From: Clostridium sp. DSM 8431
GTDB taxonomy: Bacteria; Bacillota; Clostridia; Clostridiales; Clostridiaceae
Assembly: GCF_900116755.1 (NCBI RefSeq)
Contig: NZ_FPBY01000002.1
Span: 1-55,432, forward strand
Direction of reading: 5' to 3'
Length of the DNA: 55,432 nucleotides
Part shown: one piece after another, positions 21,301 through 33,300 of the stretch
Numbering within the stretch: position 1 is the first letter of the stretch
Layout: the number at the start of each line of letters is the position of its first letter
Notes under the pieces: model-generated
What the model was told of the DNA's origin: nothing
What the model saw: only the letters and a program-made list of their open reading frames with translations
The model's database searches: none
Position numbers and translations under genes: made by a program

Positions 21301-24300
21301 TATAGCTGAATATGTAAAAAAATGTATAGCTGAAATTAAATTATTAGATATAGAAGATATAGATAGTGATGCATACATTTCAGAATATGGTTTTAACTCA
21401 ATTTCATTTACCACATTAAGTGTAAAGATAAATAAGTATTTTGGTATAAAGATAAATCCAACAATTTTCTATACTTATCAAAATATATCTGATTTTAGTA
21501 AGTTTTTATATAAGAATTTTACAAAACAAGTGGAAGAGACTATAGGTAAAGAAAATATAGAAGTATCAGCAAAAAGTGAGCCTAAGGTTTTATGTGAACC
21601 TAAGGAAGATAAAAAAGAAGATATTAAGTATACAGGTGATATTGCAATTATAGGTATGAATGGTATTTTCCCTAAGGCAGCTAATTTGAATGAATTTTGG
21701 GACAACCTATTAAATAAAAAAGACTGTATATCAGAAGTACCTATAGATAGATGGGATTGGAAGAAATTTTATAATGAAGCTGATAACAGTAGCAATAAAA
21801 TTACTTCTAAATGGGGAGGCTTTATTGATGACGCAGATAAGTTTGATACAAAATTCTTTAATATATCTCCAAGAGAAGCAGAACTTATGGACCCACAACA
21901 AAGATGTATGATGCAGGTGGTTTGGAACCTTTTTGAAGATGCAGGATATAAACCATCAGATTTAGCAGAAAGTAATACTGGTGTATTTATAGGGGCTACT
22001 AGTAATGATTATTCAGATATTTTATTTAGAGATAGCAATATAGAATCTCATAGTATAACAGGAGTTTCAAATAATATTATTCCTAATAGAATTTCATATT
22101 TCTTTAATTTAAATGGTCCAAGTGAATTAATAGATACAGCATGTTCTAGTGCTCTTACAAGTGTATGCAGGGCAGTAAATTCTATTAGAAGTGGAGAATG
22201 TGATATAGCTGTAGCTGGAGGAGTTAATATTTTAATGACACCATTTCCTTACATAGCTTTAGGGAAGAGTAATATGTTATGTAAAGATGGAAGATGTAAA
22301 ACTTTTGATGAATCTGCCAATGGATATGTTCGTGGTGAAGCAGCAGCAGCAATATTGTGTAAGCCTTTAGATAAAGCTTATGAAGATAAGGATAATATAT
22401 ATGCTGTTATAAAGGGAACAGCAGTTAACCATGGAGGAAAAACAAATTCTCTAACAGCGCCTAACCCAAATGCAGAAAGAGATTTAATAAAAACAGCTCT
22501 TAAGGATGCTAATACAGATTTATCAACTATAGGTTATATAGAAACTCATGGAACAGGAACTGCATTAGGAGATCCAATAGAAATAAATGCTTTGAATATG
22601 GTTTATGAAGATGAAGAGAGTCATGAATGTTCTAAACCTCATTGTGTATTAGGTTCTGTAAAGACTAATATAGGTCATACTGAAGCAGTTGCAGGCCTTG
22701 CAGGTTTAATTAAGTCAGTATTATCAGTATATAATAAGAAAATTGTTTCTAATATAAATTTCAATAAACTAAATCCATATATAAATCTTGAAAGTTCACC
22801 ATTTAGTGTAGCTGATAAAAATGAGGAGTGGCTAAGTTTATTAAATGATAATTCAGAAGAAATACCAAGAAGAGCTTCAGTAAGTTCTTTTGGATTTGGT
22901 GGTAGTAATGCTCATGTAATTGTTGAAGAATTTTCATCAAATAAGAAAAATAAAGAAGATAATGATGAAGAACTAGCTATTCTTATTTCAGCAAAATATA
23001 AAGAAGGAGTGAAGTTAAGGGCATCAGAGCTTATAGAATATTTAAATAAAGATATAGGCTTTAATAATTCAAGTGATGTAACACTTAAAGAGATAGCATA
23101 TACCCTTGCAAATGGCAGGGAACATATGAAAGAAAGAGCTGCTTTCATTGTGAGAAATAAAGAAGAATTAAAATATGCACTTAATGAATTTATTGAAGGT
23201 AATAATGAAATAAATAATAAGGTTCAAGATAAAAAGTTATTACAAATGGTTGCAGATTGGAAGCAAGGTGAAGATATAGATTGGAGTACAATTTACAAGA
23301 AAAATGAGCAGTTTAAAGTTCATCTGCCAGGTTACTCTTTCAAGAAAGATAGGTATTGGGTAGGTAGAAGATGGAATAAATACAACTATGGAATAGACAA
23401 AAATGTAAAGCCATTTATAGAAGAAACTATTCCAGAAAAGAGTTTAACTAATGGAATAACATTTAAAAAGACTTTTAGTAATTCAGATTTAATTTTAAGA
23501 GATCATGTTGTAGCAGGAAAATCAATTTTCCCGGCAACAGGCTATCTTGAAATGATATTAGAAGCAGCTAAAATAGTAAAACCAAATAACAACTTTAAAA
23601 TTACAGATGTTTTTTGGAAGAAGGGCTTAATTGTAGAAGATGAGGATGTTGTAGAAGTTAATATAGAACTAAAAACTGATGAGAATGATATAACTTATGA
23701 GGTTAAGAGCATAAGGGATAACATGGAAGAAACTCATTCTAAAGGAAGAATTGTAATTAAAGATAATGATGTTCAGGAAGAAAACTATATTGATATTTCA
23801 GAGATAGAAAGAAAATGTACAAAAACAATTCTAAATAATGAATTCTATTCTTGGCTGGCAAGTGAAAGCGGCATAGAGTATGGAGAATACTTTAGAGGTA
23901 TAAAAAAGGTAAACATAAGTAAGAAGGAAACACTAGCAGAAATAAGTTTACCATCTAAATTTGATTATGAAACAAGTGAATATTATTGTCATCCTGTACT
24001 TATGGATTGTGCATTACAGACTATGGCATGTTTATTTGGACAATCTGAAGAGAAGGGTATAACTAAGATTCCATTCTCTGTTGAAGAGGTAAATATTATA
24101 AAGTTACTAAAGGATGATAACTACTATGTGTATGTTCAAAATGTTAGAAAGAATGTGCATAACATATTTATTTTAGATTCTAATGGGGAAAAATGTATAG
24201 AGTTCAAAAATCTTGTTTCAGCAGAGATTAGAGAGGATAAGAAAAGTTATTTCTTTAAACCACAATGGCAAAAAATAGACATAAATAGGGATGCCAATAT

Positions 24301-27300
24301 AGAAACTAAAAATAACTTCATATTATATTCAGATGATTCTATAGAGATAAAGGAAAGTTTAGCTGAAAAAATAGGTCCTTCTAAGGTAAGTGATGTGAAT
24401 TTAACAAATATTAATACTGAAGATTTAGAAACATCTATAAATGATATGGTAGAGGATATGAAATCAGTAGATAATATATTCTTTATTTCCAGCTTAGTAA
24501 GTGAAAAATCATCAGTAGAGGATATAGAAACTGTAGAAGATAAACAGAAAAAGGGATTATATGCATTCTTCCACTTAGTAAAAATACTAGGTGCTATGAA
24601 TAAGGATATTAAAGTTACATTAGTTACTAATAAGATATTTGAAGTGATTGATGGACAATCTATAATTCCTATTAATGCTGGTTTAGCACCATTTATAGAA
24701 ACTGCTATGTTAGAGTATCCTAAGTTAGATATTGGTTTAATTGATACAGATTATTCTTTAGCTATGTCAAAAGCAGAATTAGATAGAAAAGCCTCATTAA
24801 TATTAAGCTGCTCAAATAATAAAGTTGAAAATCAATTAGCCATTAGAGCTGAAGAGGTATATGCAAGATCCTTTAAAAATATAGCATTATCAAATTATGA
24901 AGAAACACCTTATAAGCAGGATGGAGTTTATGTAATTGCTGGAATGGGTGGAATCTCTTATGAGTTAGGAAGATATATAGCTAAAAAAGTACGAGCTAAC
25001 TTAATATTTATAGGCAGAAGTGAGTTAAATGAGGATAGACAGGAAAAGATTAATAAAATTTCTAAAATGGGAAGCAGAGCTGAATATGTTCAGGCTGATT
25101 TAATTAGTGAAAATGAAGTGAAAGATGCTGTAAATTATATAAAAAATAAGTATGGAAGAATAAATGGTATATTCCATTCAGCTTTAGTTTTACAAGATAA
25201 GATGCTTCATAATATGACTGAAGGAATGTTTAGAAAAGTTAATCAGCCTAAGGTAAATGGAAGCATTCAATTATTTAAGGCTATAAAAGATGAAGAGCTT
25301 GATTTCTTTATGTTCTTCTCATCCATTAACTCTATTATTGGAAATGTAGGACAAAGTAATTACAACGCTGCATGTGCTTTTCAAGATTCCTTTGCCCAAT
25401 ATATTCAAAGAAAAGTTGATTTTAAAGTGAAGGTTATAAACTGGAGCTTCTGGGGAACAATTGGAGCTGTTGCTAGTGAAAAATATAGAAGCAATATGAA
25501 GAAAGAAGGAATTTATCCAATTGAAATATCAGATGGAATAAAGTCTATTGAATTAGCTCTTAAATCTCCTTTAGAACGAGTAATTATGTTTAAGGCTTCA
25601 AAGAAATTATTAGAAAAGGTTGGTTTCAAAAATGATTTAGAAGCTTCTAATGAAAGTGAAAGTATGCCATTATCAATTAAAAAAGATGTAGAGAAATCAG
25701 TTGTAAAGAATGATATTAAGTTTGAAAGGGTTATAGAAAATAATCACAATGATCAAATAGAAAGAGAACAAAGTGATGTAATAAAGGTAACTTATATGGA
25801 TAATGAAAATATAAAATCTCAAGAGAAAATAGATGAGAAATTAATTAATAGTAAAGTTAAAGAGTACTTAATACAAAAAATTAGTACCTCTTTAAAACTA
25901 AAGAAAGAAGATATAGATACTACAGAAAATTTTGATTCTTTAGGTATAGATTCCATGGTTATTATTGAACTTAATAAGGAATTAGCTTTAGATTTCGAAA
26001 AATTACCATCTACTATATTCTTTGAATGTAATACTATAGAAGAATTATCAGAGTACTTCACTAAAAATTATGAAGATAGATGTATAGAACTATTTAACCT
26101 TAAGAAGGAAAATATAGTGAAGCCCCAAGAAAAAATTGAGACTGTTAATATTCAGGCTGATACAAGTTCTAATTCAAGTAATTTTGAAGAAGAAGTTATA
26201 GAAAATAATGTTCCAAGTGTACAGCAGGAGATTAAAAGTAGTGATATTGCCATAATAGGAATCTCAGGAAGGTATCCAATGGCAGAAAATTTAGATGAAT
26301 ATTGGCTTAACTTAATTAATGGAAAGAACTGCATAGAGGAAATTCCAAAGGATAGATGGGATTGGAGAAAGTACTATGATCCTGAAAATCTTAAACAAGG
26401 TCATGGTTATAGTAAGTGGGCTGGATTTATAAAAGATGTAGATAAATTTGATGCGAATTTCTTTGATATAGATAAAGAAAGAGCAAATGAAATGGACCCA
26501 CAAGAACGTGTATGCTTAGAAAATGTCTGGTCAACTTTAGAGGATGCAGGTTATCCAGGAGATGCACTATCTAAGAAGGGATATAAGGTTGGTGTATTTT
26601 TAGGAACAATGTATGGATACTATGGACAATTAGCTACAGAAATGTGGAGAAGAGGGGTTAGAAGTAATGCACAGTCAGCTTATTGGATTATTCCTAATAG
26701 AATTTCTCATTATTTTAACTTCACAGGTCCAAGTTTAGTAATTGATACAGCTTGTTCATCATCATTAACATCTATTCATTATGCTTGCAATAGTATTAGA
26801 TTACATGAATGTGATGTGGCAGTTGCAGGAGGAGTAAATTTAATTTTACATCCAAGACAACATGTTAGATTAGCTAATATTCATAGCATAGGAAAAACTG
26901 ATAAGAGTTATTCCTTTAGTAAAAATGCTGATGGATATATTGAAGGTGAAGGAGTAGGAACTGTTCTTTTAAAATCACTAGATGCTGCAATTAGAGATAA
27001 TGACTATATCTATGGAGTTATAAAGGGCTCATCAATAAATAGTGGAGGTAATACAAGTAAATTTACAGCCCCAAGTATATCAGCACAAACAGAAGTTATT
27101 GAAAGTACATTTAAAAAGGCAGATATAGATTGTAAAACAATAAACTATGTTGAAGCTCATGCTACTGGTACAGTTTTAGGAGATCCTATAGAAATAAGAG
27201 CACTTGATAAGGTGTATAAGAAATATACTGATGAGAAGCAATTCTGTCCAATTGGTACTATTAAATCAAATATAGGACATTTAGAAGCAGCTTCAGGTAT

Positions 27301-30300
27301 ATCTGCATTAACAAAGGTTTTATTACAGATGAAGTATAAAAAGCTTGTACCTTCTATAAATTGTGAAGAGTTAAATGAATTTATTGATTTTGAAAGTTCA
27401 CCATTTTATCTATTGAATGAACCAACACCATGGGAAGCTTCAAGAGGAAATAATGATGAGTTTGTAAGAAGAGCAACTATAAGCAGCTTTGGAGCAGGTG
27501 GTGCTAATGCCTTTGTGGTTGTTGATGAATATGCAAATAATAATAAATCCTTTGATGATGGAAGAGAAAGATTAGTAGTTATTTCAGCTAAAACTAAAAA
27601 TAGTATTAGAAAATATGCATCAGAGTTAATTAAGTTTATTCACAATAATAAAGATGAAAATATATCTTTAGCAGATATAGCTTATACATTACAAATTTGC
27701 AGAAGTGAAATGCAGGAAAGAGCAGCAATAAAGGTAAGTAGCTTAGAAGAGTTAGTAACAGCTTTAAATAATATATGTAATAGCCTAGAAGCAGACAATA
27801 TATTTATAGGAACTGCAAATAAAAAACTATCACGTACATCTATAGATGAAGATAGTAACTTAGAACAAATTGCAGAGTTATGGGTAAAAGGACAACACTT
27901 TAATTGGAATTCATTATATAGAGACAAGGTTAATAAACCTAACCATATTCCAATACCAACTTATGCATTTGATAGAAAGAGATATTGGATTAATGATTTA
28001 CCTGAAAATGATCCAGGCAATATAGATTTAAATAGCAGTGAAGAAATATTAATTAGTGATGTTTATAAATATAATGAACCTTATTTAAGAGATCATAATT
28101 CTTTTTCTAAACAAACTCTATTGGGAATGACTTATTGTAGTATGACTTATGAAGGATTAAGTAAAGAGAAGAAAGATAACTTTGTTCACTTACACAATTT
28201 CCTATTTATGCAGCCTGTTGAAGTAGATGAAGGAAAAGAAGTTAAGGTAAATATTGAATTAAACAAGACAGAAGAAAGTTCTTTAATTCAATGTAAGTAT
28301 ACAGATACATTAGAAAATAATTATAAAGTAGCAGCTACAGGAGAAGTTATAGAAGATAGTAATTATGAAAAAACAAGTGTGGCTATTCCATCTTTTGATA
28401 ATGCAGTGTCAGGAGAAAACTTATATTTACTTAAACCAGATGTATATAAATCCTCACTTCAGTCTATAAAAAAGGTAATTAAGTCAGTAGATATAGTATG
28501 GAGTAAGCTTTCATTAGATGAAGAACTAATAAATGATAGTCATGATTATCTTGTTCATCCTGCATTATTAGATAATGCTATTTTAAGCAGACTTGCTTTA
28601 AAGGAAAATAATGAGTTAGATTCATTTATTCCAATGATGGTAAAGGAATTATATATTTACAAAGCTTTAGGTAATTCTTGTTATTCAAAACTTCAGCAGG
28701 TAAAACTTAATTCTGAAATATGGGAAGTAAATGTTGATATTTATGATGAATTTGGACAATTAGCAGTATCTATGAAGGGTGCAGTATGTAAGAAGGTTTG
28801 GGTAAATAATGAAAGAAGAAGTGAAGAAAAATCAGTAGTAAATAAAAGTAGAAAAGTAGAGAATAATGAAAATAATACTTTTGAAGAATATTTACTAAAT
28901 TTAGTAGCAGATAAGTTACAAATAGAAAAATATGATGTTGAAAAAGACGAAAATATTATGGCTATGGGAGTTGATTCTGTAACCTTAGTGTCTTTAGCTC
29001 AAAATATTGAAAAAGAATTTAATATTAAGTTATATCCAACAGTTTTCTTTGAATATCAAACAATAAATGAGTTTGTTGATTTTATTACAGAAGAATATAA
29101 AGAAGAATTAAAGAATTATAATTTTAACTCATTAAAGATGGAGAAAACATCTGTAGCTTTGGAAGTAGAATATGATGATAGCGATAAAAAATTAATGCTT
29201 CAAAATTATTTAATAGATAAAATGGCAGCAATATTAGATGAAGAAAAAGAAAACATAGATATAGATAAAAATATTATGGCTATGGGAATTGAGTCCATGA
29301 ACCTTGTATCCTTGGCTAAGGATTTAGAAGATAAATTTAAAATAAAATTATATCCAACAGTTTTCTTTGAATATCAAACAATAAATGAATTTGTGGATTT
29401 TATTGTTGAAGAATATAGTGATGCATTAAGTAATGTTAAGACTGAAAAGAAGCCTTATGAAGAAGTAAAAGATATAGAAGAAGATATTGTAGTAAGTAAA
29501 GATATAGAGCCACAAAATAGTGAAAAAGATAATGATATAGCTGTAATTGGTATAAGTGGTGTTATGCCTCAAAGTGATGATTTAGATGACTTTTGGGAAA
29601 AGTTAAAAAATGAAGAATGTTTAATAACAGAGATTCCTAAAGAGAGATGGGACTGGAGAGAATATTCTAAAAAGAATAATAGTGAAGCTAATAAAACAGA
29701 TGTAAGATGGGGAGGCTTCATAAAAGATGTTGATAAATTTGATCCAGAATTCTTTGGATTATCTCCAAGAGAAGCAAAGCTTATGGATCCACAACAAAGA
29801 ATTACTTTAGAATTAGCTTGGAAGGTAATTGAGGATGCAGGATATAATCCTAAAGACTTCTCAGGTTCAAAAACAGGCGTGTTTATTGGAGTAGCAGGAC
29901 ATGACTATGATGAAATCATAAAGAAATCTAAGGTGGATAGTTATGCACAAGCACTTACAGGTAATGCTCATAATGTATTAACTGGAAGGATATCTTATTT
30001 ATTAAATTTAAAGGGACCTGCAGAACCCATAGATACAGCATGTGCAAGTTCAATAGTTGCAATTAATAATGCTATAAAGAGTATGGCTAATGATGAATGT
30101 GAAATGGCTATAGCAGGAGGAGTTAACATAAATGTTGTTCCATCATTATTTATAGCTTTTGATAGTGCAGGAATATTAAGCCATGATGGAAAATGTAGAA
30201 CTTTTGATAAAGATGCAGCTGGTACAGTAAGAGGCGAAGGAGCAGGATTGATTTTGCTTAAGCCATTAAAGAAAGCTATAGAAGATAAAGACAATATTTA

Positions 30301-33300
30301 TGCAGTTATAAAAGGAAGTGCTGTTAATCATGCAGGAAGTTCAAGCTCTTTAACTGCTCCAAATCCTAAGCAGCAAACACAGGTTATAGTTGATGCAATT
30401 AGAAGAAGTAAGATAGATCCAAGTACAATTTCATATATTGAAGCTCATGGAACAGGAACTGTATTAGGTGATCCTATAGAGATAAACAGTCTTAAAAATG
30501 CATTTAAAGAAGCTTATAAGGAATGGCCAGATGCTGATTTTAGCAAGAAGACTTGTGCAATAGGATCTGTTAAAGCTAATATAGGTCACTTAGAAACAGC
30601 AGCTGGAATAGCAGGTATTATAAAAATAATATTAGCTATGAAACATAAGTGTCTGCCAGCTTTAGTTAACTTTAAAACTTTAAATCCTTATATAGAATTA
30701 GATAATACACCATTTTATATATTAGATTCTACTAAGGAATGGGAGAGAAGAAAAAATAATAATAATGAGATTCAGCCATATAGAGCAGGAATTAGTTCCT
30801 TTGGATTTAGTGGTACTAATGCACATCTTATATTAGAAGAATATTTAGAAGATGCAAATAAGAAAGAAGATAATAAAAATCAGGAATATGTAGTTTGTCT
30901 ATCAGCTAAAAAAGAAGAAAGCTTAAAGAAGTATGCAGAAGGACTTAGAGAGTTTTTAAATAAAGATAATGAGATGTCTGATGAAAGAGAAGAAGACAAC
31001 CTATCAACAATGGATAAGGATATTATTGAGTATATGTCTAAAGTTACAAGTATACCTGTTAAATATATAGACAAAAATAATACCCTTGAGGAATGTGGAA
31101 TAAACAGTAGCTCCTTTAATGAGTTGATATATTACATCAATAATAGATATTCTATAAATATTGAAAATTATTTATTAGATATAACTAATTCCTTAGAAGA
31201 AGTTATTAGTATCATCCATGAATCTGTTAGTAACAGAAAGGAAGATATTACACCTTTTAATAAAGAAAATAGAAAGCTTTTAAAACAGATTTCCTATATT
31301 TTCCATAGTGGAAGAGATGCTATGAAATATCGTTTAGCAATAGTAGCTAAAGACTGCAGAGAATTAAAAGAAAAATTAAGTTCTTATATAGATGGAACAA
31401 AGAATATAGATGGTATTTACTGTGAAGGTGATAATTTAACTTTACAAAAGGACAGCAAATATGATGAAGCAGCATTAAACTGGGTTGAAAGTGGAAAAGT
31501 AGAAGATTGGGAGTCTCTTTATAATGAAGAAATACCACAAAAGATTTCCCTTCCATCTTATCCATTTAATCATAAGAGATATTGGGTAGATGAGAAAAAG
31601 ATTGAACCAAATAATAATAATGATAATATTTCAAAAGAAGTGGCAGTTAGTAATGTGGTTAAAAAGAATAAGAAGTTATATAAAAAGAATTTAAATAAAG
31701 ACTTATTTTATTTAAGAGATCACAAGGTAAACGGAAAACATGTTTTGCCAGGAGTTATGTATTTAGAAATGGTAAGAAATGTTACAGAAAGAAGTACTTC
31801 AAAGGAATTGAAGGAAATTAAAAATGTAGTATGGGTAGAACCACTTATAGTAGATAACAGTGATAAAGAGGCAATTATAGAATTAGCAGAAGAGAATAAT
31901 AAATTAACTTATAAAGTAAGAAATAAGGGTGAGAAAGTATATTCAAAAGGTAAATTAGAAATAGGTAAGCGTGAAAAATGTTCTGAAAAGCCTATAGATA
32001 TTAAAAAAGTTATGAATAGATGTAACAAGTCATTAAATCATAATGAATTCTATAAACTTTTTGAAAGAGTTGGATTTGAATATGGAAATACATTTAAACC
32101 TATTAAAAATATATATTTTAACGATTATGAGGCTATATCTGAAATAGAAGTTCCAAGAGAATTAAAATCAACATTTGATAAGTATTTCTTACATCCATCT
32201 TTATTAGAAGGATCATTACAAACAGCAGGATACTTAGCTAATAGTAAGGTATCACCAAAACATGCAACAATACCGTTTGAATTAGAATCACTTAAAGTAT
32301 ATGAAAAGCTAGAAACTAAGTGTTATTTCTATGTAGTTTTAGATGAAAACTCAAATAAAAGTAAGCTAAAGAAGATGTCAGGATGGTTAGTAAATGGGGA
32401 AGGAAGGATACTTCTTACTATTAAAAATTACATTATAAGAGAAACAACTCCTAAACCATCTTCTGAGTATTTAGTACCTCATTGGGTAAATAAAAGTATA
32501 ACTATAAATAATCAAAATATGAAATCAGATATATTGCTATTTGATATTGATGAAGTGGTATTTGAAAAATTAAAAAAAGAAAATAATAAGGTTATCTTAG
32601 TGCAGCCAGGAAGTAGCTTTAAGTGTATAAGTAAGGATAGGTTTGAAGTGAGGGTTGATAGTGGAGATGACTATATGAAGTTAATTAAGTATTTAAAGAA
32701 AAATAGTATAACTGTAAAAAATATAGTTCATATGTGGTCACAAAAAACAGTGAGTTCTTTAAATGACAAGCTTAAGTATGGGATTTACTCATTATTTAAT
32801 ATGAGTAAATCACTACTTACCAGTTTCATCAAAGATAAGAAGAAAATTTTATACATTTATACAAAAGAAGATGCTGCATTTCAAGGGGTAAGTGGATTTG
32901 TCAAAAGCTTAAATTTAGAAAGTAAGAATGTAGAAGCTAAGGTTATAGGGTTAGATAACCTAAAATCAGCTCATAAAGTAATCTTAAATGAGATTATGGA
33001 TAACTCTAAGGATGTGGAAATAAAGTATACAGCTGGACAAAGAAAAGTAAAAAAGCTGGAGCTTACTAATTTAACAAAGAAGAAAAATGTTTTTAAAGAA
33101 AATGGTATATATCTTGTAACTGGAGGGGCAGGAAAAATAGGACTAAATATAGCAGAGTATCTTATTAATAAGTATGATGCTAAAGTTATTCTTTCAGGAA
33201 GATCAGAGAGAAAATTAGATGCTTTTTCACCTGAATTAGAAAAGAGTGTTTTATATGTTAAAGGAGATATAACCAATATAGATGATGTAACTAATATCAT

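Noticed and set aside
28885-29420. Firm call of a beta-branching module from the tandem ACPs
   Set aside because: No HMG-synthase or enoyl-CoA hydratase genes are in the window, and the ACPs lack the characteristic Trp. Only the positional parallel remains, so I list it as a question.
32971-33300. Open frame of 109 codons on the minus strand inside PKS 2
   Set aside because: It is antisense to a well-supported KR region, has no ribosome binding site and shows biased composition typical of a shadow frame in an AT-rich gene. The other short minus-strand frames inside the megasynthases were left out for the same reason.
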